IMG/VR virus record: IMGVR_UViG_3300018080_000355
Span: 1-37,060 of that record
Strand: one strand, 5' to 3'
Length of the DNA: 37,060 nt
From: a virus
Shown: piece after piece, positions 7,726 to 16,311 of the stretch
Layout of the letters: each line of letters starts with the position of its first letter
How positions within the stretch are numbered: position 1 is the stretch's first letter
The notes under the pieces: generated by a model
The model's database searches: none
Told to the model about the DNA's origin: nothing
What the model saw: only the letters and a program-made list of their open reading frames with translations
Translations under genes and position numbers: made by a program

Positions 7726-8829
7726 ATGGCATTTCCAACAGGGTGGGGCAGAAAATGTTCCGTAACAATAGACAATACAAAAGTTAGTGGTTCAGCAAAT
7801 CATTCAGATTTTCCTGTTCTTTTAACAGAAGATAATTTGCCGAGTGAAATGTTTGATGCAGATGGAAGTTACCCAGCAAATTCAGATGGTGGAGATATTA
7901 GATTTACAAGTGATGAAGCAGGCACAACAGAATTAGCAAGAGAGGTGGTAGAATTTACAAGAGATAATGACCCAGCAAATGGAACAGCTCAAATATGGGT
8001 AAAAGTACCAACCCTAGACTATAATGACGACACTGTAATTTATGTTTTCTATAACAATTCAGGTGCAAGTGAGCCTGCAGCTGATAGCACTTATGGAAGT
8101 GAGGCAGTATGGAGTGGATATGATGGAGTTTGGCACTTAGAAGAAGACCCCAGTGGAAGTTCACCACAAATGATAGATAGTTCAGCTAATGATAATGATG
8201 GCACAAGTTCAGGGTCTATGTCTTCTGGCGATAGCATTAGTGCGAAAATAAGTAATGGATTAGACTTTGATGGTTCAAATGACCTGATTACAACAAGTGA
8301 TACTGCAATAGGCAATGGATATACATCTTTATTTATGAGTGTTTGGGTAAAAAGTTCAGATACATCTGGATATCTTGTTGCAAAAAATAATGGTTCAATT
8401 GATAATTTACAGGTCTATATTAGCGGTGGAAATGTTATTGCAAAAATTAGAAACACATCAACCAGCTATAATTTAACAGTTGGCACAACAGCCTCTATAA
8501 TGGATGGGAATTGGAAAAAAATAGACGTTCTCTGGAGTGGCTCAACATTCTCTGTTTTTCTTAATGGTTCATTTGTGACATCAGCTTCAGTAAGTGGAAC
8601 GATGACAACATATACAGAGCCACTTGAGTTTGCAGGAAGGGGGTCAGATAACGACCAATATATGGCGGGTGTTTTAGACGAAATTAGAATAGCGGAAAAA
8701 AGTGTTTCTTCTGATTGGATAGCAACAGAATATGCAAACCAAAACGCACCTGACACTTTTTCAGAAGCTGGAACACCAGAAGACGTTGATGGAGTAACAA
8801 ACACATCTAACTTCTTTCAATTATTTTAA
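7726..8829 (+). CDS. DUF2341/LamG-type adhesin
   Basis: 367 aa. Residues about 10-110 fit the DUF2341 pattern (CSVTIDNTKVSG, SDFPVLLT, GGDIRFTSDEAGTTEL, VIYVFYNN). A Trp-rich joint (GVWHLEED, DSSANDNDGT) then leads into a concanavalin/LamG jelly-roll (about 160-340) with GLDFDGSNDLITTS, WVKSSD, KKIDVLWSG and the closing MAGVLDEIRIAEKSVSSDWI. Such modules bind carbohydrates. Beside the collagen-like fibres it is a good candidate for the receptor-binding or surface-adhering component. It has no signal peptide, as expected for a virion protein. Confidence 0.8.
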   Translation: MAFPTGWGRKCSVTIDNTKVSGSANHSDFPVLLTEDNLPSEMFDADGSYPANSDGGDIRFTSDEAGTTELAREVVEFTRDNDPANGTAQIWVKVPTLDYNDDTVIYVFYNNSGASEPAADSTYGSEAVWSGYDGVWHLEEDPSGSSPQMIDSSANDNDGTSSGSMSSGDSISAKISNGLDFDGSNDLITTSDTAIGNGYTSLFMSVWVKSSDTSGYLVAKNNGSIDNLQVYISGGNVIAKIRNTSTSYNLTVGTTASIMDGNWKKIDVLWSGSTFSVFLNGSFVTSASVSGTMTTYTEPLEFAGRGSDNDQYMAGVLDEIRIAEKSVSSDWIATEYANQNAPDTFSEAGTPEDVDGVTNTSNFFQLF

Positions 8830-8840
8830 AAAATAAACAT

Positions 8841-9164
8841 ATGCTACAAGAAAACAACAACGGAGAAAGCAAAATTAGGAAAGTAATTTTCAACGAAGTA
8901 ACGCTCGTTATTGCTTTGGTAAGTATGATTTCCGGAGTTATTTTCTGGGTTACTAACCCTCAATATGAAATGGAGCTCAAAATAGTTAAACTTGAAACTC
9001 AAATGGAAAGCAATCAAACCATAGTTAAGGAGTTAGAAAAAATAAAGAATAACGATTTTGTAGAAATTCATAAGGCGATAGAACAGGTAGAGAGTAGACA
9101 AATTGAAATTTTACAGTCATTAGCAGCTATTAGTCAGGAATTAAAAATGCACGATAGACAATAA
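8841..9164 (+). CDS. Membrane protein with coiled coil, holin/spanin candidate
   Basis: 107 aa. After a short polar N-terminus there is one hydrophobic span (about residues 20-41, VTLVIALVSMISGVIFWV), then a long Glu/Lys/Ile coiled coil to the end. One membrane span plus an extended helix is seen in XhlA-like holin partners and other phage lysis accessories. It lies just before another tiny membrane protein and a cysteine peptidase, so a lysis cassette is possible. It could equally be a virion membrane-contact protein. It starts at AAACATATG. Confidence 0.65.
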   Translation: MLQENNNGESKIRKVIFNEVTLVIALVSMISGVIFWVTNPQYEMELKIVKLETQMESNQTIVKELEKIKNNDFVEIHKAIEQVESRQIEILQSLAAISQELKMHDRQ

Positions 9165-9168
9165 ATAT

Positions 9169-9300
9169 ATGACCAGTAAAGCCACAAAAGTAAAAATGAA
9201 ACAGTGGAAAAGAGAACAAGAGTCAATAGGTAATACTGGTTGTGGATGTGTAATAATAATTTTAATAGTAATAATATCAATCATATGGACAATCAAATAA
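9169..9300 (+). CDS. Small membrane protein, 43 aa, holin-like
   Basis: Start at AAATATATG, 4 nt after the preceding stop. A basic N-terminal half (TSKATKVKMKQWKREQE) precedes GNTGCGC and a highly hydrophobic Ile/Val segment (about residues 28-42) running to the C-terminus. The tail-anchor layout with a positive cytoplasmic side suits a small holin or membrane anchor. It overlaps the next gene by 16 nt, showing tight coupling. The gene is short, but leader, spacing and composition support it. Confidence 0.6.
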   Translation: MTSKATKVKMKQWKREQESIGNTGCGCVIIILIVIISIIWTIK

Positions 9301-10199
9301 AGCTAGAAGGTGCATTTATCGGTCGTCAACCTACTGACTTTGCAGGAGGAACTATTCCTTTTGAGGTTAGGGTTCCAGATAGTGACTGGAATAAACCAGC
9401 CTTTTTACCAACCGGAGAAAAACAATACGGTACTAATGGAGATAAATTAAATTGTGTAACTCAAAGTGAACACAATGATTTTGAACTTCAGCTTAACCAA
9501 ATGATTGATGCTAGGACTTTGCCTATTGGTCATATCAATTGGCTTTCAGAAAAAGGATATAAGGATGAAAATGGTAAGCCAAATTTTTCAGAGAAATTTA
9601 ATAGTATTTTAAACGACACTGCTAAATACAAAGGTAATTGGTTATGGAGAGTAGCTGACGATGCAAAGCATAGTGGTTTAATTCCACAATCAATGTTACC
9701 AGAAAAAGTGGATGAAGATTGGGATACTTATTATAATCCGGCTCAAATAACTCAAGAGATGAAAGATTTAGGACAAGAGTTTTTAGAGTGGTTTGATATA
9801 GCTTATGAATGGGTTGACGATACCAGTTTTGAAAATCTTGTTAAACAATTACAACATACACCACTTCAGGTTGTATTCCCTAATCACGCTGTTGTTCAAA
9901 TAAAGAGTCTTCAAGATTTAGTTAAGTACTATGATAGCTACCAACCTTGGGTTAAGGATAAGGATAGAGATAAATTTACATCGTTCTTTAAGATTGTAAT
10001 AACTCCAAAGGTAAAGAAACCAGAGTTGGCTAAAATTCTTAAGGATGCAGATGGTAAAGCAGTAGGAGTGTGTGTTCTTGCAAGAAACCCTGAAGAGTTA
10101 ATTGCTATGGCTGAAGAGGCTGGATTCCCAATTCCAAGGAAATCAGACGGTTCATTAGATTGGAATAACTTTATTCAAGGTGATTATAAATTAAGATAA
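9285..10199 (+). CDS. Papain-like cysteine peptidase (C1/C39-like)
   Basis: 304 aa from the ATG in TCATATG; an upstream in-frame TTG would add 15 residues rich in Asn and is rejected. The pattern fits papain-like phage peptidases: an N-terminal RQPTDFAGG, a nucleophile candidate Cys57 in KLNCVTQS, then His201 in PNHAVVQI and Asp217 in YYDSYQPW as the second and third catalytic positions. It may cut peptidoglycan cross-links (lysin) or process virion proteins. Placement after two small membrane proteins favours lysis. Family assignment rests on the spacing and context of Cys/His/Asp, not on overall identity. Confidence 0.6.
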   Translation: MDNQIKLEGAFIGRQPTDFAGGTIPFEVRVPDSDWNKPAFLPTGEKQYGTNGDKLNCVTQSEHNDFELQLNQMIDARTLPIGHINWLSEKGYKDENGKPNFSEKFNSILNDTAKYKGNWLWRVADDAKHSGLIPQSMLPEKVDEDWDTYYNPAQITQEMKDLGQEFLEWFDIAYEWVDDTSFENLVKQLQHTPLQVVFPNHAVVQIKSLQDLVKYYDSYQPWVKDKDRDKFTSFFKIVITPKVKKPELAKILKDADGKAVGVCVLARNPEELIAMAEEAGFPIPRKSDGSLDWNNFIQGDYKLR

Positions 10200-10222
10200 T
10201 TAACTAATTAAATAACAAACAT

Positions 10223-10468
10223 ATGGGTTTAATTTCAAATCTTCTTAAAAAAAGAGAAGAAACAAACGAAGAGTCAACACCCGTTGTTGACAACAATGAG
10301 CGAGGTGCGGCTAACCCAGAGGAAAGCCAACCTGCTCAAGAAGTAGAGACTCCAAAAAATTCAGTTCTTACACCGGTCACTTATGACCCATCAACTGAAA
10401 AACCAGTAGACCTTATTCACGACCCTGATTCAAACGTGAAGGACCCTGCTACACCGAGTTTCTTATAA
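10223..10468 (+). CDS. Disordered acidic protein, 81 aa
   Basis: After a short amphipathic start (MGLISNLLKKREE) the whole chain is Pro/Glu/Asn/Asp-rich and low in hydrophobic residues, so probably disordered. It has the standard AAACATATG leader and lies between the cysteine peptidase and glycosyltransferase genes. No family is recognised. The N-terminal amphipathic helix might bind a membrane or a partner. Confidence 0.55.
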   Translation: MGLISNLLKKREETNEESTPVVDNNERGAANPEESQPAQEVETPKNSVLTPVTYDPSTEKPVDLIHDPDSNVKDPATPSFL

Positions 10469-10475
10469 AATAAAA

Positions 10476-10492
10476 AAATAATCCGCAAAATT
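10476..10492 (+). promoter_or_regulatory. Shared leader motif AATAATCCGCAAAA
   Basis: The 15 nt at 10476-10490 (AAATAATCCGCAAAA) lie 2 nt before the glycosyltransferase ATG. The same 15 nt, on the other strand, are at 26151-26165 immediately before the 26147 start. Its use in one late and one early gene suggests a translation-initiation element rather than a promoter. Confidence 0.4.
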
Positions 10493-12265
10493 ATGAACAA
10501 ACCAAAATTTACAGTGGCTGTTATAGCCAAAAATGAAGAAGAGACATTACCTAGACTTGTTGGTTCTCTAAAAGAGTTCCAAGAAAGAGGTGGTGAAATT
10601 TGTGTTTTAGACACAGGCTCAACTGATAAAACAGTTGAAGTAGCTAAAAGCTTAGGTTGTAAGGTCGAAGCTGTTGGTGATAAGTTTAAAATCACCATCG
10701 ACGAGGACTTGGCTAACAAAATCAATGAAAAGTTTATTGTTGACGGAGAGGTTCCAGTAGTCAACCCAGGTGATACGTTATTCGACTTTGCTTCTGCTAG
10801 AAATTATCTAGCCACAATGCCGGAAAACGATATGATTGCTATGCCAGATTGTGATGAGATTTACACTAAGATGGATATTGATAAACTTAATCAAGTAATT
10901 GAAGACGGCTTTGAACAGTTAGAGTATAATTTTGTATTCTCTCACGATGAGCTTGGAAATCCAGTTATTAAGTTTAGGCACTGTAAGTTTTACGACCGCA
11001 GAAAGATGAGCTGGAGTGGTGTGATTCACGAAATTTTGGGTGGTCAAACAAAGAATATCTTTTTAGGTGAAGATGTTATCAAGTTGGAGCATTACCAAAA
11101 TGAAAAAACAAACCGTTCCGGTTATATCAAAGGTCTTGCCCTGGATTGTTATAACAATCCAGATAATGATAGAAACTCTCATTACTTTGCAAGAGAAATG
11201 CTTTACTTAGGTAGAACAAGGTCAGCAATCAAGGAGTTCAAGAACCATATTGCAATGGATAAATGGGCTACAGAAGCTGCACAGTCAATGTTGTATATCG
11301 GTGATTGCTATAAAAAACTTGGAGATACCGGAGAAATGCTTAAGTGGTATGCACTATCAATAGATAAAGAGTTAAGACGTGAACCGTTAATGAGATTAGC
11401 TGAATACTATTTTGGAAAAGGTATGCACAAACAATCGATTGCTTATGGTGAAGCCGCTTTAACAGTTACTCAATTACCTTTTTATTCTAATCATCAACCT
11501 TATTATGAACACGCTCCTCACGAGATGCTTTATGTTTCTTACTGGGCAATTGGTGATAAGGTTAAAAGTAAAGAGCATTGGCAAAAAGCACTGTCATTTA
11601 TTCCTAATCATCCTAAGTATTTATCAGACGCTCAATTTTATAATGACGTTGCTGTAGAGAAACCAGTTGAAGAAAAGAAAGAACAGCCTTTAATTTCATT
11701 TGTTATTCCAACACTTGGGAGAGAGGAAGGATTGAAGAGGTGTTTGCAATCAATTAGTAAGATAAATTATCCAAACAAAGAAACGATTGTTAAACACGAT
11801 AGTTTTGAAAACAGGATTGGTGTTCCAGAACTTGTTAAACAAGGCGTAGAAGAATCACACGGTGAATGGGTTGTGTTCGCTTCGAACGATACTGAATTTA
11901 CTCCAGAGTCAATCAATGAAGCATTAAAGGTTGGAGATAAGGGTTACGTTGCTTTCAATACTGGACCAGTCGGACCAGATGAAGGAAATATCAACGAACA
12001 CTTTATGATTCGAAGAGATATTATTGAAAAGATTGGAGAAGTTTTTGACACAGACTTCTATCACGTTGGTGTAGATAATTTATTATTAGCTAAAATGAGA
12101 AAGCTTGGTATTTTTAAGAGAGCTGAAAAAGCTATCGTTAATCATTACCATTTTTCAAAAGGAGCTAAAATGGACGAGGTCTACAAAATCGGTTGGGATG
12201 AAGTAAAGGTCGAAATGGACCGAGCTTTATTAGACAGAAAATTAAAAGAATTAAATAATTCATAA
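10493..12265 (+). CDS. Double GT2 glycosyltransferase with TPR-like middle
   Basis: 590 aa in three parts. Residues 1-190 are a GT-A family 2 domain: TVAVIAKNEEETLPRLVGSL, CVLDTGSTDKT, and a DxD-type MPDCDEIYT near residue 120. Residues about 200-390 are helical TPR-like repeats (YFAREMLYLGRTRSAIKEF, YIGDCYKKLGDTGEML). Residues about 400-590 are a second GT2-like domain (LISFVIPTLGREEGLKRCL, GEWVVFASNDTEFT). GT2 enzymes use nucleotide sugars. Among fibre genes it could glycosylate the Thr-rich collagen-like rods, or alter host surface sugars. Acceptor and sugar are unknown. Confidence 0.85.
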   Translation: MNKPKFTVAVIAKNEEETLPRLVGSLKEFQERGGEICVLDTGSTDKTVEVAKSLGCKVEAVGDKFKITIDEDLANKINEKFIVDGEVPVVNPGDTLFDFASARNYLATMPENDMIAMPDCDEIYTKMDIDKLNQVIEDGFEQLEYNFVFSHDELGNPVIKFRHCKFYDRRKMSWSGVIHEILGGQTKNIFLGEDVIKLEHYQNEKTNRSGYIKGLALDCYNNPDNDRNSHYFAREMLYLGRTRSAIKEFKNHIAMDKWATEAAQSMLYIGDCYKKLGDTGEMLKWYALSIDKELRREPLMRLAEYYFGKGMHKQSIAYGEAALTVTQLPFYSNHQPYYEHAPHEMLYVSYWAIGDKVKSKEHWQKALSFIPNHPKYLSDAQFYNDVAVEKPVEEKKEQPLISFVIPTLGREEGLKRCLQSISKINYPNKETIVKHDSFENRIGVPELVKQGVEESHGEWVVFASNDTEFTPESINEALKVGDKGYVAFNTGPVGPDEGNINEHFMIRRDIIEKIGEVFDTDFYHVGVDNLLLAKMRKLGIFKRAEKAIVNHYHFSKGAKMDEVYKIGWDEVKVEMDRALLDRKLKELNNS

Positions 12266-12276
12266 TTAACAAACAT

Positions 12277-12471
12277 ATGGATAACAAAACATTAACATTA
12301 AATGAAGCCGCTAGCCTTTTGTTAGGTGCCGGCTTAGTCCAAGTAGCCGCTAATGTAGGCGTTGGTTTAACCTTAGTAGTTCTTGGTGCAATTATTAAGA
12401 TTGGTGTAGCTGTTTTAGACAAGTATGGGATAGTAGTTTCTGGTAAACCAAGACGACCAGAACAAGAGTAA
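12277..12471 (+). CDS. Small membrane protein, 64 aa, holin candidate
   Basis: AAACATATG start, 12 nt after the glycosyltransferase stop. After a short acidic N-terminus (DNKTLTLNEA), residues about 12-50 are hydrophobic and Gly/Ala/Val-rich (LLLGAGLVQVAANVGVGLTLVVLGAIIKIGVAVL), giving one long or two short spans. A basic tail follows (GKPRRPEQE). Size and layout fit small phage holins, but similar proteins are also virion components. It ends just before a predicted promoter. Confidence 0.6.
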   Translation: MDNKTLTLNEAASLLLGAGLVQVAANVGVGLTLVVLGAIIKIGVAVLDKYGIVVSGKPRRPEQE

Positions 12472-12472
12472 A

Positions 12473-12513
12473 TTGATTATACGCCCCTAAAAGGCTATAA
12501 TTAAAGTATAATC
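12473..12513 (+). promoter_or_regulatory. Sigma70-type promoter with overlapping inverted repeat
   Basis: TTGATT (12473-12478), a 17-nt spacer, then a perfect TATAAT (12496-12501). Expected start is near 12508, giving a leader of about 26 nt before ATG 12534. An 8-bp inverted repeat, GATTATAC (12475-12482) and GTATAATC (12506-12513), brackets the core from the -35 to the start site, so a regulator could bind it. Confidence 0.65.
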
Positions 12514-12533
12514 ATAAGTAAAACATAAAAATT

Positions 12534-13925
12534 ATGTACCCTCAAATTAAAATTACAAACAATATAGGTAATACCATTGAGATTCCAAATGAGTTGGATG
12601 TCAAGGCAAATACTTATATGAGCAGCAATATAGCTGCGGGGGTACTCGCTGTCCCCGTAGACAATACATCTGACTTCACTGATGGAAGTTCAATTCTTTT
12701 GTTGTTATCAAGTGTGGGTGCTGAAAACGCCGAAATTGTAACTTCGTCATCTAACACTATTAACAGCTTTGTGACATTGGCAACAACAATGTCTCATAAT
12801 CGAGGAGATTCTGTCAGTGAACTTAAGTGGGACCAGATAGTTGTTTCAAAAAGTACAACCATTGATGGAACCTACTCTGTTTTTGCTACACAGAATATAT
12901 TTGTGACCCAGCAAAACACTATAGTTTATGACACTACGGGTCTAACCACTGATTATTATAAAATTCAGTGGAAGAATTCTTTAACAGGATTGCTCTCCGA
13001 GTACTCTACGGCTATTAGTGTTTCTGCTTACCCAACAAATTCTGTTTACTCTGTTATTGCTCCAGTACTTCAAGCAATGGGTATTAAAAAAGATGATAAC
13101 AGGATAACTTACCCATTTTGCATTGAAGCCATCAACGATGCTAGAAAATTCACAGCAGCTAAACTTTATGGTATTCGACACCCTTGGCAACAAGAATTTG
13201 AATATCCAATTAAAGTATTAGCAGGAACTAACTACATTGATTTACCAAGTGATATTGATTTCTCGAATACTGACCGGTCAGTTTTGGCTGCCAGATTCTT
13301 GATTGATAATATATTAACACCCTATAACTTAAAATATATAGACAAAAGAGATTGGAACCAAGTTTCATTTTCTGTTATGGGTGGTTTAACGTCAGCGGCT
13401 GCCCTAACAGGTGCAACATCATTGACGTTAAATTCTGTTGGGGATTTCCCTGATAGTTCGTCAGGTGTAGCTTATGTAGCAACCACAGATTATGATGAAG
13501 AGATAATGGAGATTGCTTACACCGGCATAGATAAAACCACAAATCAATTGACTGGAGTAACGGGTATCACTCGTGATATTCCATCCGGAACTAGGGTTTG
13601 GTCGAGACCCACAATTTCACAGCCTATCTACTATACTGTATATGATGACAAATTGTATTTCGATAGAATTATTCCGGACTCAATGCAAGGATATAATCTT
13701 TACGTTGATTACTACAAGAAAATTGGTGAGGTAACAAGTCTTTCTCAAGAGCTCCCAGAGCACTACAGAGAGATTTATAAGTGGTATTTACGTTATGCTA
13801 TTAAGTATCGTAAGGATACTTCTATCGGTAGCGACGACCCTGATTTGAAAAAGTTTGAGTCATTGGTTCAAGCTTTGTATAACAATCTATATACGGGTCA
13901 GACAACTACAATAATAACAAGTTAA
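12534..13925 (+). CDS. Virion neck/adaptor-region protein (probable)
   Basis: 463 aa. The N-terminal half is beta-rich with repeated Ig/fibronectin-like strands (residues 1-165). The middle contains AINDARKFTAAKL and a second beta insertion with DEEIMEIAYTGI and TGVTGITRDIPSGTRVW, a motif common in phage proteins. The C-terminal helices (LPEHYREIYKWYLRYAIKYRKD, DPDLKKFESLVQALYNNL) resemble helical adaptor proteins that join portal and tail. I place it at the head-tail joint with moderate confidence. It is the first gene after its own promoter. Confidence 0.5.
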   Translation: MYPQIKITNNIGNTIEIPNELDVKANTYMSSNIAAGVLAVPVDNTSDFTDGSSILLLLSSVGAENAEIVTSSSNTINSFVTLATTMSHNRGDSVSELKWDQIVVSKSTTIDGTYSVFATQNIFVTQQNTIVYDTTGLTTDYYKIQWKNSLTGLLSEYSTAISVSAYPTNSVYSVIAPVLQAMGIKKDDNRITYPFCIEAINDARKFTAAKLYGIRHPWQQEFEYPIKVLAGTNYIDLPSDIDFSNTDRSVLAARFLIDNILTPYNLKYIDKRDWNQVSFSVMGGLTSAAALTGATSLTLNSVGDFPDSSSGVAYVATTDYDEEIMEIAYTGIDKTTNQLTGVTGITRDIPSGTRVWSRPTISQPIYYTVYDDKLYFDRIIPDSMQGYNLYVDYYKKIGEVTSLSQELPEHYREIYKWYLRYAIKYRKDTSIGSDDPDLKKFESLVQALYNNLYTGQTTTIITS

Positions 13926-13942
13926 AATAATAAAAGACGCAT

Positions 13943-14794
13943 ATGGCAAAAACAAATCCGTTGATTCCTCGAGTTGATATTCAGCAACAGGAACAACCAA
14001 GCAATACAAGTGCGTATCAGTTGATTACTTTCGGTACTATTACTGGTGGCAGTCCTTATGCTGGTACTGACTATGCAAACATTTTTGCATTAGAATGTTT
14101 GCTTCAAGACACAGATGGTTCAGCTGTTTACCAAATGACTGGTACAGTTGCTAACCCATCTTGGTCTACCATTGGTTCTGGTGCTGCTGGTGCTACTGGC
14201 TATACCGGTCCTACTGGTTACACTGGTCCTACTGGCTATACTGGTTACACTGGTGCTGGTAACTTTACTGGTTATACTGGTTACACTGGTCCAGATGGTT
14301 CAGATGGTGCCACTGGTGCAACTGGTCCTACTGGTTACACTGGTCCTGACGGCGCCGCTGGTGCGACTGGCTATACTGGTCCTACTGGTTACACTGGTCC
14401 TGACGGTGCTGCTTCAGACACTGGTGCTACTGGCTACACAGGTCCTGATGGTCCTACTGGTGCTACTGGCTATACCGGTTACACTGGTGCAGATTCATCT
14501 GTAACAGGTCCTGACGGTCCTACTGGTCCAACTGGTTACACAGGTCCTGACGGTCCAACCGGTCCTACTGGTTACACTGGTCCTGACGGGGCAACTGGTC
14601 CTACTGGTTATACTGGTGCCGATGGAGCTGCTACAGCTACAGGTGCAACTGGTCCAACCGGTTACACTGGTCCAATCGGTGCTACTGGTTATACCGGTTA
14701 TACCGGTCCGGGAAACGGCTACAATGCTGGTCCTACTGGTCCTGTTCAAACAATTACTGTTGTGGACGGTCTAGTGACTGACATTCAAGTTTAG
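13943..14794 (+). CDS. Collagen-like fibre protein 3
   Basis: 283 aa. An N-terminal attachment region of about 78 residues ([18 protein letters not shown], then [24 protein letters not shown]) precedes about 190 residues of Gly-X-Y triplets ([12 protein letters not shown]). A short C-terminal domain follows ([16 protein letters not shown]), a frequent phage end motif. It carries the same style of Gly substitution as fibre 1 ([18 protein letters not shown]). Its codon choice differs slightly from fibres 1 and 2 (more GGTTACACTGGT), so it is an older paralogue or separately acquired. Confidence 0.85.
   Translation: MAKTNPLIPRVDIQQQEQPSNTSAYQLITFGTITGGSPYAGTDYANIFALECLLQDTDGSAVYQMTGTVANPSWSTIGSGAAGATGYTGPTGYTGPTGYTGYTGAGNFTGYTGYTGPDGSDGATGATGPTGYTGPDGAAGATGYTGPTGYTGPDGAASDTGATGYTGPDGPTGATGYTGYTGADSSVTGPDGPTGPTGYTGPDGPTGPTGYTGPDGATGPTGYTGADGAATATGATGPTGYTGPIGATGYTGYTGPGNGYNAGPTGPVQTITVVDGLVTDIQV
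14180..14745 (+). repeat. Collagen-like repeat tract 3
   Basis: Gly-X-Y coding repeats dominated by GGT-TAC-ACT and GGT-CCT-ACT. There are two G-A-A-S/T-x-T-G breaks (14405-14434 and 14624-14653) and one longer break coding for GADSSVTG near 14488. Confidence 0.85.
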
Positions 14795-14796
14795 TT

Positions 14797-14845
14797 TTTC
14801 TCTCCCCTGCTTTTTTTGCGGATGAGCAGGGGGATAGGAAAGTTA
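14797..14845 (+). terminator. Post-collagen hairpin element (copy 2)
   Basis: CCCCTGCT (14804-14811) pairs perfectly with AGCAGGGG (14825-14832). As at 4415, it is preceded by TTTCTCT (14797-14803) and followed by GATAGGAAAGTTAA. The loop contains a T-run but none follows the stem, so classical termination is unlikely; a 3'-end stabiliser or processing site is equally possible. Confidence 0.5.
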
Positions 14846-14855
14846 AAACAAAACT

Positions 14856-16310
14856 ATGTCTGATGCAATTAAAAACATTATAATTCCATATCCAACGGAG
14901 GGAGTAATACGGTCAGCTCAATTAAGTGACACTGTTTGCCCAGAGAATTCTGTTCAATTGGCGGTCAATATGCACTTCGATAGAATTGGTTCAGTGCAAA
15001 CTCGCCCTGGAATCACAAGTTATGCTGACGATTTGTCAGACAGTGTAACTTCTTTTGGTACTCTCAATATCCTGGGTGGAAATAAAAGATTGTTCGGACA
15101 AGTAGGTACTGATATTTCAGTTTGGGATGGTACAAATTGGACTTCAGTTAGAACATTAACCAAAACCAACAAAGCAAGATACAGCCAATTTTTAAATAGA
15201 GTGTGGATGGTAAACGGTAATGATGGTGACGTTCCAAAAACTTCTAATGGTGGTGCCTTCGATACCACAGATGTGCCGGCTACATTTCCTAAAGCTGATT
15301 TCATCGAAGCTGGCTTTGATGGTAGGGTTTGGGTAGCTGATTCCTCAAAAGATATTTTATACTTTACGGATATTGTTCAATCAACAAACGGAACTACTTA
15401 TATTACTCCGTTGACTTTTGATATTACAACAAATTTCATAGCAAAATTTTCTCCTCAAGATGGTGAGTCAATTACCGGATTGTTTAGAGTTCCTAAAGCA
15501 CTGTTAGTTTTTAAGCAAAATCATATTTATAGAATTTACAATACATCAAACGTTGACCCCTACCCTGCCTACAACGTGGGGACATACTCTCAAGAGTCAA
15601 TCGTTCAAGGAAAAGATGGTGTTTATTTCCATCACTCTTCTGGTTTTTATAAATTTACATATGATAGCCAACCAACTGAAATTTCTCGAAGAATAAGCGA
15701 TTTTGTAAAAGCTATACCTAGAGCTAATTATGAGAACATAATTGGTATTTATGACGGCGTAGACGCTATAAAATGGTCCGTAGGAGCTCTTACAGTGGGA
15801 GGGGTGACATATTCTAATTGTCAGTTAAGATATACTCTCTCAACACAAATTTGGACTATTTATGACTTTGCTGATAGAGAAATAACAGCGATGATTAGAT
15901 ACGACGACGGAACCACTATTGAACAAATTGCTGGAACTTCTGATGGGGAAGTTGCAAAACTTGATTGCGGAAACACTGACCTGGGAGATAAAATATCATT
16001 TGAATTGATTGACAGGTGGCGTTCTTTTACAGAGGCTTATGCTCGTACAAAAGAAATTACCGGAGTTGCTGTGATGAATATAAACGGTGGTGGAACCAAG
16101 GTTCAATATCAGGTAAATAAAGATACTGTTAATAAGTGGGCTGACTTAGGAACATTGGATTCAGCTTATGCTGGATTGATTTCAAACGACAAAACCAATG
16201 ATTTTAATATTGTTAGATTTAGACTTACAGGAAACTCCACCGGTGAACCTATAATTTTTAATGGAATCGAGGTTCTAAACTTAGAAGATTCCGGTTACGA
16301 AGAAAACTAA
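14856..16310 (+). CDS. Propeller-like tail protein (nozzle/stopper candidate)
   Basis: 484 aa. Repeated beta blades of similar pattern recur (KRLFGQVGTDISVWDG, NRVWMVNG, GRVWVADSSKDILYFTD, ALLVFKQNHIYRIYN, DGVYFHHSSGFYKFTY). A C-terminal part reads DGEVAKLDCGNTDLGDK and KEITGVAVMNINGGG. This blade pattern and the opening (TEGVIRSAQLSD...VNMHFDRIGSVQTRPG) are typical of podovirus tail nozzle or tail-tube B-type proteins built on a beta-propeller. Its place after the adaptor candidate and before the tail-tip fibre fits. The role is inferred from fold and order. Confidence 0.55.
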   Translation: MSDAIKNIIIPYPTEGVIRSAQLSDTVCPENSVQLAVNMHFDRIGSVQTRPGITSYADDLSDSVTSFGTLNILGGNKRLFGQVGTDISVWDGTNWTSVRTLTKTNKARYSQFLNRVWMVNGNDGDVPKTSNGGAFDTTDVPATFPKADFIEAGFDGRVWVADSSKDILYFTDIVQSTNGTTYITPLTFDITTNFIAKFSPQDGESITGLFRVPKALLVFKQNHIYRIYNTSNVDPYPAYNVGTYSQESIVQGKDGVYFHHSSGFYKFTYDSQPTEISRRISDFVKAIPRANYENIIGIYDGVDAIKWSVGALTVGGVTYSNCQLRYTLSTQIWTIYDFADREITAMIRYDDGTTIEQIAGTSDGEVAKLDCGNTDLGDKISFELIDRWRSFTEAYARTKEITGVAVMNINGGGTKVQYQVNKDTVNKWADLGTLDSAYAGLISNDKTNDFNIVRFRLTGNSTGEPIIFNGIEVLNLEDSGYEEN

Positions 16311-16311
16311 T

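Noticed and set aside
9240-9284. TTG start extending the cysteine peptidase by 15 residues
   Set aside because: The extension is Asn-rich, lies inside the 43-aa membrane protein gene, and the ATG at 9285 has the common TCATATG context.
5968-14794. Diversity-generating retroelement acting on the fibre genes
   Set aside because: No reverse transcriptase gene and no template/variable repeat pair with adenine-specific changes in the window.
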